Assembly: GCA_016295355.1 (NCBI GenBank)
Contig: JAEDLK010000021.1
Coordinates: forward strand, 1-27,504
Length of the DNA: 27,504 nucleotides
Direction: 5' to 3'
Source of the DNA: Clostridiaceae bacterium
Lineage (GTDB): Bacteria; Bacillota; Clostridia; Oscillospirales; Acutalibacteraceae
Positions 1-8,148 of the stretch are shown here, in pieces. The translations under genes were made by a program, and so were the position numbers. The notes beneath the pieces are model-generated. The model saw only the letters and a list, made by a program, of their open reading frames with translations, had not been told where the DNA came from and ran no database searches. Positions within the stretch are counted from its first letter, which is position 1, and every line of letters starts with the position of its first letter.

Positions 1-3000
1 TGCGTACCATTCGGGTCGGTTACCGTTTGCAATAACCCCTTGCTGTTGCCGGATTCGTAGTAGGCATACTGGGTTGTGTTGCCCCGATTATCGGTCACCG
101 AGGTCTGCCGTCCGTTTGCATCATAGGTTGACGACGCCGTGATAGACTCGTTGTCCACCTCTTCAAAAATCCATCTTTGTGCGTCGGAGCTATCTTCAAC
201 CTCCAAACGAACCTGTGCCCCGGCATTGACAGTGGCTCCCTCCACCGCCATATACTTGCTGTCGTGTCCGGCTACATTGCGACGCAGTTTGAAGCTGTTA
301 TGACGGTCGCCCGTAGGAATTACATCCCACCATGCCCAGTCCGTATTGTTGCCGTCTGCTGTCGCTTCTACGTCAACCTTTGAGTTGGCCTCGTTACGGT
401 AAATATAGGTCAATACCCAATCGGGGATACCGTAAGGGCGGAAAATGAATTTGCCGTCTGAACGAATGGTCACCGTCCACTTTTGAATATTGACATGGCT
501 GTTGGGCCGCTGAACAACCAACGGTTTCGGCTCGGAAAAGGTTCCGGCAATATACAAACACTGTCCGCTGTGAACATTTTTAATATAGTAGGTTTTACCG
601 TTTTGGATACTCTGTTTGGTTTGTGTCGGTTCGGTTCCATCCTCCCTTGCCTCTAACAACTGCCACTTTTGTAAACTGGAACCGGCCACAAGATAATCCA
701 AGTACGGTATAGCATTCTCGGCCGTTGTGTCGGCCGTCATGTAAGCGCCGAACCGTGCCGGTTTGGAAATGATGTAATAGGTACCGTCGGCATTATACAA
801 CAACTTCCAATGAGACCAATCATGTCCAATATCATTTTCCTGCGTGTTGTCTATTTGCAGTTGTGTCTTTGCCTCGTTACGATCATGATACGACAGTGCA
901 GCCATTTGATCGTCCACCGGACGAAGGATATAATAGCCGTCCTCCAAACGGATGGGGCGGAATTTTTGCAGCGAATCGCCTAAAGTAAAACTATGCTGTT
1001 TGACGGGCGTGCCGTCTGTCATGGCCATCCCGGCGACCGTGAGATACTTTCCGCTGTAAAGATTTTTAATATAATATTCCTTGTTTTCATCCAGCACCTG
1101 GTGCGCCTGGTCGTTTTGAACCGATGTGGCGATGGGATTGCCTTGATTGTCATAGGTGATGGTATAACTGACCTGATTGCCGGCCAGAGCACTAATGACA
1201 TTGTGCTTGCCGTCATATTTGTATTCATAACTACTGCCGGTCGGGGTGAGCATTTTGGTCAGATTGTTGTTTTGGTACTCGAATGTGGATTCTCCCTCGG
1301 CATTGCTGGACGACGACACCACATTGCCTTCGCTGTCATGTGTGTAGCTTTGCATAATATCTTTATACAAAGAGAGATCGTCGAAATAGGCGGCATTTGC
1401 AGCATAGGGGAAAACAGCGTAAACGCCGATTCTTATGTAGGTTTTATCCGGATTGGCACCTTCGGTTGTATCTTTGGTATCAAAGACGAAGGAGACATGC
1501 TGCGTCTGCTCATAAAAGCGATTGATTCTAAAATGTTTCCAACACTGCGTCCCGTCGCTGTAGGTGATTTGAACCTGGAGCGTAAGATAGCTCTTGGCCG
1601 GTGTTTTGGCGGTAACATAAGCGCCGACGGCATAGACATCGCTCTGCTTGCCACGCACGATTACATCCTGATAGAAATGCTTGTTTTCATCCACATCACC
1701 ACGCAGGACGACCGAATGACTGCCGCTGCTGGCATAATCGACCGAACTGCGATCTAAGCTTTCCGTACAGTAAAAGAAGGTATACCCATCCGGACGCCCG
1801 TTTGTTGTTCTTTCAAAGCTGGAATTGTTGATTAAGTTAACCGCATTGGCAACCGTCCCCTTCTCCAACTGCACAGCGTTTACATACATGGTGCCGGTTG
1901 AATTGAACATACCGATGTTCACGCAACTGATCGTATCGCCCTCGCTCAGCGGAATGACCACCGAAAGCCGCTTGTAACCGTTATCCAACGCCGTATCGGT
2001 TGTGCCTTTGATAAACTCGGAATTGTACGTTTGGTTCTGTGCGGTGGTTACCAAAATTGCGACACCGCTCTCTACACTTTGTACATTTTCAAGCCCTACA
2101 TAAGCCGATATCGTATACGTTTGTCCGGCCTCTGCTATCGGCATTTGCCCCAAAAAGGAAGAACCGGTACTGCTGTTGACAATACGCATGGAGTTGCCGC
2201 CGATAAAACTATGATCGGTATCAACCGTTATGCTGCCACCTGTGGCAACCGTTGTGCTCCAGTGATTCGTCCCAAACGAGAAAAGGCCGTCGTTCATGCA
2301 GTTTTCGGTATAGGTTGACACGTCGGACACACTTCTGATCCGATTCAGCTCATGGTTGTACTCGCCGGAGCAGACATTGCCGTGATTATCCGATACACCG
2401 GTGACATTTCCCCAGTTATCGAACTGACAGGTCGTTACCGTGCCATAAACATCGGTCAGGGTGGTTTTCAAATAATCATAACTGATATCGGTAAAGCCGG
2501 ATCCGTGAGAGCCGGTTGTTGCCTCCTGACGAATACTGGAGACCCTACCTTTATCATTGTAACTATAGTAGATTTTAGTTGAGTCGGCGCCCTGCATACC
2601 CACTAATAGCTGACTGAATCCATTGTACTCATATTTGCTGGTACTGTTATCCGGATAGGTGATGGTTTCGAGTTGGTATTCATTACCGCCGATATCCGAA
2701 TAGCTGAAAGACGTATGACGGCCGACCTGGTCAACCACATCGCTCAACCGATTGTTTGTGAAGGTATAAGCAACTGTTTCATAGGTACCATTGTCCTCGA
2801 TATCTTCGGTGAGGCCCTCTTGATACGGAATGCGCTTGATGCTAATCGTACGGTTGGTACCGTTGATTTCGTGATAAAACTTATAGATATTGCCGTTCGC
2901 ATCAATCACCTTTCGCAGATATCCGTCATAATCAAACCACATTTGATTATCCTTTCTATCCTTGATGGTGAAAATATGATGGTCGCCCGTGGCTTGTCTC

Positions 3001-4982
3001 TCTGTAATGGTCAAGCCTAAATTATCCTCATCGGTTAAACCGTCCGCTTTGAAGAAATGCTTGGTTCCGTCTGAATCGAAAATCATATACGGATAATCGG
3101 CCGCAAACTGCGATCCGAACAACTCAGCCGTGACAACGCGAAAACGAGGGATACCGCTGACACGCCAATTCTTTCCGCAATACCAGCCCTCCATACAGGA
3201 TTCGTCTGTTTGGTTGCTGTTATAAACAAGTCCGAAAGACATGCCTTCCCAACCGCACAAGGTCGTTTCTACCGTCAATGCGCCGGTAAAGGTCTTAACA
3301 GAGCCGACACCGGCCGTCCCCGCGCTCTGTGTTTCGGCCGCCCAATAGGACTCGGTGCCGATTTGGTTTCGATAGGTATAAATAAATTTGGGGTCGGAGC
3401 TGTCGTTCAAATTGCTTCGGTTGTAATCGCTGTCGATATACAGCACATAATTTGCGGCTCCGGAGGTCACGGCCGGCGCCTTTAACATGATCCCGTAATT
3501 TTCCTCATCGCCGTTTTGCCATTTTTGCGCCGCTTTTGTAATGTCAAAATTTGCCCAGCGATTGATCCCGTTTTCGCCGCTTCTTTCCGCTTTGTCGTAA
3601 TCCAACACCGTGCTGTCAATCTGCGGCACCTCACTGCCGTATAGCACACTGTTATCACTGATTTGGTTAACGTTCCAATCACTTGTGACCCGATAAGCAA
3701 AAACATCAATATCCGTAATACCGGCCTCGTAATACCAAAAACACATTTGTGCGCTGATGATTCGGTCGGTGTTTTTCATGTTTTGAGGTAAGTTTGCATG
3801 AGACAACGCCACCATTTGACTGCCGAATCTGTAGCCAACCTTCATGGTGTATTTTCCGCTCATGCTCATGCTCTCCAATGTGGAGCGGTTACCGGATGAA
3901 ATATTGGCGTTGAGCACACCGGTGGTGTCTTTAATGGTTCTGTAGGTCTGATTGTCAATAAAACTCGGGTCGATGATAACCGGATACTGTCTTTGAGTAT
4001 CGCATAGCCATTCTCGATCCGGCACAACCGTGTACTGCAACCCACCCGATGTTTCCTTGAGCAACACTTCGATTTTATCACTGTACACGCCTGCCGCATC
4101 AAACATATACGGCGCTTCTACGGTAAACAAAGCATCGTTTGTTTCTTTATCGCAGATTTGCACAGAGTTATCCTCATTCAACACCGCCTTGATGTCCTCA
4201 CCACGCAATGTAAAGGAAAAATCAGAAATACCGCCCTTGTTTTTAAGTACAATGCTTTCTTTTAGGGTGCGCCCGTCAATTAAATACTCAAAATCAACGG
4301 CATTTGCAATGTTTTCATACTTCAACTTGCTCTTCTGCTTTTGAACCTTGGTCTTTTTCAGGTTGTTCAGTTCTACCTGTTTTTCGGCAGCCTTTTCTTC
4401 CTGGCTCTTTTCCTTAAGAGCTGACTTTTGATTCTTTTGTTCTTCCTTCGCCTGCTTTTTGGCTTCCTTTTCAGCCTGCTTGTCAGCTTTCTTTTCGTCC
4501 TTTTCTTTTGCCTTTTCTAACTTCATCTCCTGTTTCTTTGCGCTCGATGAAGAAGAAATATCAGCATTAAAGGAGATGACCCGATTATTCTTTTCAATAC
4601 GGATCGGCGAATCAGCATCCAAACTTTCCGGCAATGAGAACGTTATATCATTGGCCGTGTTTTCGTAATACGACTTGCCGGAAATATCCGTTTCACGCAA
4701 TGTGTTATCAATTTGCTGCCACTTTCCGCTTTCATTTTCATAATGAACCGGCGTGTCATAAATGACACCGACACAGGCTCCGTCCTGCCGCTGGAAATAC
4801 TTTTCCGTGGCAGTACGAAGCGATTCAATTTCGTAAAGAATGGTTTCATCCGACGGCTTCTGCGTTTGAATCGGCGTCGGAAAATCCACGGCGTCATTCG
4901 CATAAATCGACATGGGGATTGTCTGCAACAGCAGTGCCGCCGACAGGATGATGGCTGTAAGTCTTTTTCTGAACTTTTTCAT
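1..4982 (-). CDS. Secreted YD-repeat (Rhs/WapA-like) protein, N-terminal part, open at the left edge
   Basis: I read this frame codon by codon from the ATG at 4982 to the window edge and found no stop, giving 1660 codons with the C-terminus missing. Residues 1-30 are a signal peptide: a K/R-rich start (MKKFRKR) then a hydrophobic stretch. About residues 141-221 are a K/E/A/Q-rich, probably coiled linker. About 340-500 resemble a DNRLRE domain (ending NRWANFDITKAAQKWQNG). From about 540 typical Rhs/YD text follows (FTGALTVETTLCGWEG; YEYNGFSQLL). Two carbohydrate-binding-like beta domains lie at about 895-1035 and 1048-1205. About 1297-1610 carries repeated ricin-type lectin motifs (YYIKNLYSGKYLTV, YYIKNVHSGQCLYIAG), after which YD motifs resume (TQYAYYESGNSKGLLQTVTD). 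The ribosome site AAGGAAGGG lies just upstream. Family knowledge: such proteins are exported, wall-associated, and sometimes end in polymorphic toxins; that end is outside the window. A role in glycan or surface binding is inference. Confidence 0.9.
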   Translation of the reverse strand, partial: MKKFRKRLTAIILSAALLLQTIPMSIYANDAVDFPTPIQTQKPSDETILYEIESLRTATEKYFQRQDGACVGVIYDTPVHYENESGKWQQIDNTLRETDISGKSYYENTANDITFSLPESLDADSPIRIEKNNRVISFNADISSSSSAKKQEMKLEKAKEKDEKKADKQAEKEAKKQAKEEQKNQKSALKEKSQEEKAAEKQVELNNLKKTKVQKQKSKLKYENIANAVDFEYLIDGRTLKESIVLKNKGGISDFSFTLRGEDIKAVLNEDNSVQICDKETNDALFTVEAPYMFDAAGVYSDKIEVLLKETSGGLQYTVVPDREWLCDTQRQYPVIIDPSFIDNQTYRTIKDTTGVLNANISSGNRSTLESMSMSGKYTMKVGYRFGSQMVALSHANLPQNMKNTDRIISAQMCFWYYEAGITDIDVFAYRVTSDWNVNQISDNSVLYGSEVPQIDSTVLDYDKAERSGENGINRWANFDITKAAQKWQNGDEENYGIMLKAPAVTSGAANYVLYIDSDYNRSNLNDSSDPKFIYTYRNQIGTESYWAAETQSAGTAGVGSVKTFTGALTVETTLCGWEGMSFGLVYNSNQTDESCMEGWYCGKNWRVSGIPRFRVVTAELFGSQFAADYPYMIFDSDGTKHFFKADGLTDEDNLGLTITERQATGDHHIFTIKDRKDNQMWFDYDGYLRKVIDANGNIYKFYHEINGTNRTISIKRIPYQEGLTEDIEDNGTYETVAYTFTNNRLSDVVDQVGRHTSFSYSDIGGNEYQLETITYPDNSTSKYEYNGFSQLLVGMQGADSTKIYYSYNDKGRVSSIRQEATTGSHGSGFTDISYDYLKTTLTDVYGTVTTCQFDNWGNVTGVSDNHGNVCSGEYNHELNRIRSVSDVSTYTENCMNDGLFSFGTNHWSTTVATGGSITVDTDHSFIGGNSMRIVNSSTGSSFLGQMPIAEAGQTYTISAYVGLENVQSVESGVAILVTTAQNQTYNSEFIKGTTDTALDNGYKRLSVVIPLSEGDTISCVNIGMFNSTGTMYVNAVQLEKGTVANAVNLINNSSFERTTNGRPDGYTFFYCTESLDRSSVDYASSGSHSVVLRGDVDENKHFYQDVIVRGKQSDVYAVGAYVTAKTPAKSYLTLQVQITYSDGTQCWKHFRINRFYEQTQHVSFVFDTKDTTEGANPDKTYIRIGVYAVFPYAANAAYFDDLSLYKDIMQSYTHDSEGNVVSSSSNAEGESTFEYQNNNLTKMLTPTGSSYEYKYDGKHNVISALAGNQVSYTITYDNQGNPIATSVQNDQAHQVLDENKEYYIKNLYSGKYLTVAGMAMTDGTPVKQHSFTLGDSLQKFRPIRLEDGYYILRPVDDQMAALSYHDRNEAKTQLQIDNTQENDIGHDWSHWKLLYNADGTYYIISKPARFGAYMTADTTAENAIPYLDYLVAGSSLQKWQLLEAREDGTEPTQTKQSIQNGKTYYIKNVHSGQCLYIAGTFSEPKPLVVQRPNSHVNIQKWTVTIRSDGKFIFRPYGIPDWVLTYIYRNEANSKVDVEATADGNNTDWAWWDVIPTGDRHNSFKLRRNVAGHDSKYMAVEGATVNAGAQVRLEVEDSSDAQRWIFEEVDNESITASSTYDANGRQTSVTDNRGNTTQYAYYESGNSKGLLQTVTDPNGT

Positions 4983-5024
4983 AGTACCCTTCCTTTTTTA
5001 TAAAATTTTCTTATTTTTTTATAA

Positions 5025-5053
5025 ATTATACATACTTTTCCATATTTTGTCAA
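5025..5053 (-). promoter_or_regulatory. Consensus sigma-A promoter of the YD-repeat gene
   Basis: On the minus strand, TTGACA (5048-5053) and TATAAT (5025-5030) are separated by exactly 17 bp. Both hexamers match the consensus perfectly. The predicted transcription start near 5018 gives a leader of about 36 nt containing the ribosome site AAGGAAGGG (4987-4995) before the ATG at 4982. No operator-like palindrome is obvious, so expression may be high, or be limited by something not visible here. Confidence 0.85.
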
Positions 5054-5763
5054 TATATTTTCAAAAAATATAATATTTTTGTTTATATACCATATGATTC
5101 TTGACCGTTCGTCTTTTTCTATGGCAGTAAAATCTCTCACGAAGATACGCCTCACAGAACGAATGGGTTTGTGGATAAAACATCCCCAGATAGCGTATGC
5201 TTTTGCAAAAGAATTCATATTGTGTACAATATAGGTTTCTTTCAAAATAATTACAAAAGGTGATCTCATATCAATCAAACATATGAGCAAGAGTGAATTG
5301 ATTGAGCTGCTGTGTTGACCATGGAGATTGGATAACCATACACAATCCAAAGAAAACAATACGAATGGTTTCAAATTGCTAACGAATGGGCGTTGATTGC
5401 ATACATAAAACCATTCACCGGCTTTCCATCAATAGGATTTAATGGCCGGTGAGAAAAAAAATACGGTTCTGTGAGAAGAATAACTATTTGGCAGAACAGC
5501 AAGGCGAATAATTCCAAAAAAGATTCGGAAACAGATTGCTTTGAAAAAAGTCATTTTATTGCTTCTTGTGATAATAGCACGCAAAACAATGGTGAAAATG
5601 GTGCAAAAAAATATCTTTTATTTTGAAAATCCGTGAAATCGGCAAAATGTTCATCTGAGATTATCTCAACTGTTTGGTTGACACTGAAGCATTCTAAAGA
5701 GACGTGATCGGTCAAACACTGCCCCGAGACCGGTAAAAGTGTACTCAAAAAACTATCTATACG
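5054..5763. other. Gene-free AT-rich spacer
   Basis: No reading frame on either strand has a ribosome site and plausible protein composition. It contains a short hairpin, ATATTG/CAATAT, near 5217-5232. It also contains an inverted repeat, TCACCGGC (5415-5422) / GCCGGTGA (5445-5452), followed by a run of A. In the plus direction that run is A rather than T, so it is not a terminator. A short plus-strand start, MSKSELIELL (from 5284), could be debris of a lost gene, but I cannot identify it. Confidence 0.5.
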
Positions 5764-5764
5764 C

Positions 5765-5796
5765 AAAAAACGACTTGCGATGGCAAGTCGTTTTTT
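5765..5796 (-). terminator. Rho-independent terminator of the tRNA-Ala transcript (symmetric)
   Basis: The arms are CGACTTGC (5771-5778) and GCAAGTCG (5783-5790) with loop GATG, extended by flanking A6 and T6. The hairpin has a U-run in both directions, so it can work as a bidirectional terminator. It lies about 60 nt downstream of the tRNA-Ala 3' end. Confidence 0.85.
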
Positions 5797-5817
5797 CACG
5801 GTGGAACATAAAGAACA

Positions 5818-5847
5818 ACATCCGAACCCTTTACAGAGTTCGGATGT
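5818..5847 (-). other. 10-bp hairpin between tRNA-Ala and its terminator
   Basis: Perfect arms ACATCCGAAC (5818-5827) and GTTCGGATGT (5838-5847) with a 10-nt loop start 9 nt beyond the encoded CCA. There is no U-run, so this is not an intrinsic terminator. A 3'-trailer processing structure for the tRNA precursor is a reasonable inference. Confidence 0.5.
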
Positions 5848-5855
5848 ATGCGTGA

Positions 5856-5931
5856 TGGTGGAGACGATGAGACTCGAACTCACTACCTCTACAATGCGAA
5901 TGTAGCGCTCTACCAGATGAGCTACGCCCCC
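5856..5931 (-). tRNA. tRNA-Ala, anticodon CGC
   Basis: The 76-nt cloverleaf reads GGGGGCG as the 5' acceptor strand and CGTCTCC plus A73 and an encoded CCA at the 3' end. The anticodon loop TTCGCAT between CTACA and TGTAG gives CGC, which reads GCG (Ala). The G3:U70 pair, the identity element of alanine tRNAs, is present. The T-arm loop is TTCGAGT. It stands alone, with its own promoter (5944-5972) and terminator (5765-5796). Confidence 0.95.
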
Positions 5932-5943
5932 ATCTGTCAATCT

Positions 5944-5972
5944 ATCATACACCATTTTTTCTAAAAGGTCAA
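5944..5972 (-). promoter_or_regulatory. tRNA-Ala promoter
   Basis: TTGACC (5967-5972) and TATGAT (5944-5949) on the minus strand are separated by 17 bp. Transcription would begin near 5937, about 6 nt before the mature tRNA 5' end. The element lies in the short gap after the DUF554 stop codon. Confidence 0.75.
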
Positions 5973-5989
5973 CCACTATTTTTGGTTTT

Positions 5990-6700
5990 TCAAAAAAGAC
6001 CGAGGCTTAGAATCCAATTGTATGAGTAACACAATATGGGAGCTATCACAATCGACGGTAGATAGTCAGCCACCTTGAATGTAGAAAGTCCCAACAGATT
6101 AAAGCCGAGCAGCAAAATGACCACCGAGCCGACACAGGTAATTTGTGCAACGCAGAAGTCGTTGAGAACCGGCGCCAACACACCGGCCAACAGCGTAATA
6201 GACCCTTGAAACAGCAGAACCGAAACCGCCGAAAGGCAAACGCCGATGCCCATGGTGGTTGCCAGCATGGCCGCTGTGATCAAGTCCATGAGCGACTTAG
6301 TATACAGCATTTGGTTATCCCCCAAAACACCGCTGTTGAGCGACCCGACCACCGTCATACTGCCGACGCAGAAAATCAGCGTGCCGGTCACAAATCCCTG
6401 TGACACACCGCCCTGTTTTCCCTTAAAATGCGACTCTAATCGGTTTCCTAAACGATGAATCCCGTCATCCAATCTTACCAGCGTTCCGATTAAACCGCCA
6501 AACGCCACCGACAGCACCGTCAGCAAAACATTTTGCCCCTTTAGCATCCCGTCAACACCAATATAGATGACACAAGCGCCAATGCCGATCATCAAGGCAT
6601 CGCCGATGCGCTTGGTCAATTTTGTTTTAAGAGCAACCCCCAACAAAGCACCGATTATCACCGTGAAAGTGTTTACTGCCACGCCCCAAAAGGACATCAT
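5990..6700 (-). CDS. DUF554 family integral membrane protein
   Basis: This is a 236-residue, very hydrophobic protein with about seven predicted membrane segments. It starts WGVAVNTFTVIIGALLG and has glycine-rich helices (VAFGGLIGTLVRLDDG; CVGSMTVVGSLNSGVLGD). Sequence style and length match the DUF554 family (E. coli YqgA type), whose transport or other function is not established. It is the last gene of a three-gene operon. Its ATG overlaps the TGA of the alkylation-repair gene by 4 nt (ATGA), so translation is probably coupled. A second ATG follows directly (6697), leaving the exact first residue open. Localisation is the cytoplasmic membrane. Confidence 0.85.
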   Translation of the reverse strand: MMSFWGVAVNTFTVIIGALLGVALKTKLTKRIGDALMIGIGACVIYIGVDGMLKGQNVLLTVLSVAFGGLIGTLVRLDDGIHRLGNRLESHFKGKQGGVSQGFVTGTLIFCVGSMTVVGSLNSGVLGDNQMLYTKSLMDLITAAMLATTMGIGVCLSAVSVLLFQGSITLLAGVLAPVLNDFCVAQITCVGSVVILLLGFNLLGLSTFKVADYLPSIVIAPILCYSYNWILSLGLF

Positions 6701-7389
6701 CCCTTCACCCTTTCTTTTCTCAAACGCCGTAAGGCTTCCTTTGTTTCGGCCGGAATACGGTAGCTATCCAAAGATTTGGAAACCGCCTTCTTGAACACAC
6801 CCTCTGTCAGAATATCCTGCTCAAAAAACGGAAAAATTGACTTTGGCTGTTTAGCCAAGGCAGTGGCGAAATACCACGCCTGCATCATGACAATATAGTA
6901 TTCCTCTCGCCGCAAATCGGCAACACGCTGTGCCTGACTGACCGAAAACAACGAGTCTAAATATTGATCCATCAACACCTTAATGCCATACCGAACCGTA
7001 AAGGGATGCTCTCTATCCATCCAGGCATAGGCTTGTGTTATGGCTTTTTGCGGTTCCCTGCACATCACACGGTTGGACATCATGTCGCAGGTAGCCCAGT
7101 TATTCACATAGGGTAAAAAGGCGGTGGCCGACTGGATAAAATCCTCATAATCTCGTTTTTTTTCGAGCAAAAAGGCGTGCAGATGGTTTTCTTCCAAAGT
7201 GCTGTGAGGCAACTGTCCTAAAAAGGCTTCTGCCTCTGGCGTTCCGTTAAGAGAAGTCGCCAGCCGCCTGATAGCCGGCACCCGCACCCCTATAACCTGC
7301 TCGGCCGGGACAGTAGCCACAGACGGCGTGATAAACTTTCGGTACGCCGGGTCAGCCAAGCGTTTAAGTTGTTTTAGAATGTCTGTCAC
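6697..7389 (-). CDS. AlkD-like DNA alkylation repair protein
   Basis: This 230-residue, all-helical protein is of the DNA alkylation repair (HEAT-like repeat) family. These glycosylases remove N3- and N7-alkylated purines. Family features visible are VIGVRVPAIRRLA near the N-terminus, the NNWATCDMMS segment carrying the Trp and Asp that correspond to the AlkD active-site residues, and QAWYFATALAKQP carrying the second conserved Trp. Length is normal for the family. The start is GTG, overlapping the DUF1653 stop codon by 4 nt (GTGA), and the end overlaps the DUF554 start (ATGA). It acts on chromosomal DNA in the cytoplasm. Substrate range cannot be told from sequence. Confidence 0.88.
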   Translation of the reverse strand: MTDILKQLKRLADPAYRKFITPSVATVPAEQVIGVRVPAIRRLATSLNGTPEAEAFLGQLPHSTLEENHLHAFLLEKKRDYEDFIQSATAFLPYVNNWATCDMMSNRVMCREPQKAITQAYAWMDREHPFTVRYGIKVLMDQYLDSLFSVSQAQRVADLRREEYYIVMMQAWYFATALAKQPKSIFPFFEQDILTEGVFKKAVSKSLDSYRIPAETKEALRRLRKERVKG

Positions 7390-7601
7390 GGTTCGATCCT
7401 CTCGAACCGACAGACTTTTTTTCCGTCAACCGTAACCGTTTGCCGCCACATAGAAGCCGGTCTAACCCAATAGCCGCCATCCCCGTATAATGCTTTATAA
7501 ACCACCATATCCTCCAGCGTTTCGGAATGGCGTGCCACGGCGATGACCTCGTATACATGTCCCTTATAATGCCTATATCGACCGGGAAGAATTGTTTCCA
7601 T
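7386..7601 (-). CDS. DUF1653 family small protein
   Basis: This 71-residue protein is of the DUF1653 type: it begins METILPGRYRHYKGHVYEV and includes YKALYGDGGYWVRP, with the family's aromatic and basic residues in order. Function is unknown; the fold is a small beta-rich domain. An upstream in-frame TTG at 7604 is possible, but the ATG at 7601 has the better ribosome site (GAGGT, 8 nt upstream). It is first in the operon, behind the promoter at 7626-7654, and its stop overlaps the GTG of the alkylation-repair gene. Coupling to repair may hint at a nucleic-acid role; that is inference. Confidence 0.85.
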   Translation of the reverse strand: METILPGRYRHYKGHVYEVIAVARHSETLEDMVVYKALYGDGGYWVRPASMWRQTVTVDGKKVCRFERIEP

Positions 7602-7625
7602 CAAGCATAACCTCTTTTCGGTACA

Positions 7626-7654
7626 ATTCTATCACAAACGCCCTATCCTGTAAA
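7626..7654 (-). promoter_or_regulatory. Promoter of the DUF1653-AlkD-DUF554 operon
   Basis: TTTACA (7649-7654) and TAGAAT (7626-7631) on the minus strand are separated by 17 bp. The leader to the ATG at 7601 is about 18 nt and carries the AGAGGT ribosome site. No operator is evident. Confidence 0.65.
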
Positions 7655-7675
7655 GACTGTCCCATAATCATACCA

Positions 7676-7740
7676 CCGGTAAACCGGTTATATGCACCGC
7701 CCCTATAAGGGGTGAATACCGGCTTATCCCCTATAAGCGG
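7676..7740. repeat. Cluster of short palindromes with a 28-bp-spaced direct repeat
   Basis: CCGGT/ACCGG (7676-7687) is followed by two copies of CCCCTATAAG (7700-7709 and 7728-7737). The first copy forms CCCCT/AGGGG. The second sits in CTTAT/ATAAG. The arms ATAAG and CTTAT can also pair across the interval. It lies at the junction between the repair operon and the AT-richer AraC block, and looks like intergenic repeat debris. I cannot name a family. Confidence 0.5.
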
Positions 7741-7776
7741 CACTGAAGGTTTAGCAAGGCATTACAGTTTCGGGCG

Positions 7777-7803
7777 GCCGCTCACGCGCGGCTGTCTTTT
7801 TTT
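7777..7803 (+). terminator. Orphan terminator-like hairpin, plus strand
   Basis: GCCGC (7777-7781) and GCGGC (7788-7792) form a GC-rich stem with a 6-nt loop, followed by a T-rich tract (TGTC then seven T). No plus-strand gene lies upstream. It is either the remnant of a lost gene or a chance structure. Confidence 0.4.
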
Positions 7804-8148
7804 GACTACTGTTTTTTCACGCAAACGGTTCTCCATATTTTTCATGTCATTCGTTCCGCTACATAATCCTCTTTTAATTGATTCCTTATGACTGGCTGTT
7901 ATACCGCACAGTATATTCCCCATTCAGCTTCACCAGGGCATTTTCCCCGCATGCAGCGGTTAAAAACCTATTGGCTACCGCCATTGCATCGACAAAGCTG
8001 CTCAATGTTTCCGGGCATCTGCAAGAAAAGGGATCCTATCTCGCTGCCTACTATCTTGCGCAAAAGACAGATGACAGCGGCTGAGCGGCCCTGCCGGTAG
8101 CATCATTCGAAGAACGGTGATTTGAAATATCAGTCGATACCGTAACGG
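7804..8148. other. Gene-free spacer downstream of the AraC gene
   Basis: Short open frames occur on both strands, but none has a ribosome site or recognisable protein. A minus-strand stretch starting near 7984 and ending at 7886 (MAVANRFLTAACGENAL...) has protein-like composition and could be gene debris. ACCGT/ACGGT near 8140-8150 is a small hairpin without a U-run. Confidence 0.4.

Noticed and set aside
993..1757. Plus-strand 254-codon open frame
   Set aside because: It is codon-aligned antisense to the lectin and carbohydrate-binding part of the YD-repeat protein. It has no ribosome site, and the minus frame is clearly the protein-like one.
4979..5374. Minus-strand 131-codon open frame upstream of the YD-repeat gene
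   Set aside because: It runs through the consensus promoter and ribosome site of that gene and has unstructured, AT-driven composition.
5415..5452. TCACCGGC/GCCGGTGA inverted repeat next to an A-run as a terminator
   Set aside because: The homopolymer is A downstream in the plus direction, and on the minus strand the T-run precedes the stem, so neither orientation is a Rho-independent terminator.
5551..5976. Minus-strand 141-codon open frame
   Set aside because: Its segment GGVAHLVERYIRIVEVVSS is the translation of tRNA-Ala, and it also passes through the terminator.
7878..8100. Two overlapping ~70-codon plus-strand frames
   Set aside because: No ribosome site, no recognisable protein, and surrounding sequence lacks a promoter.
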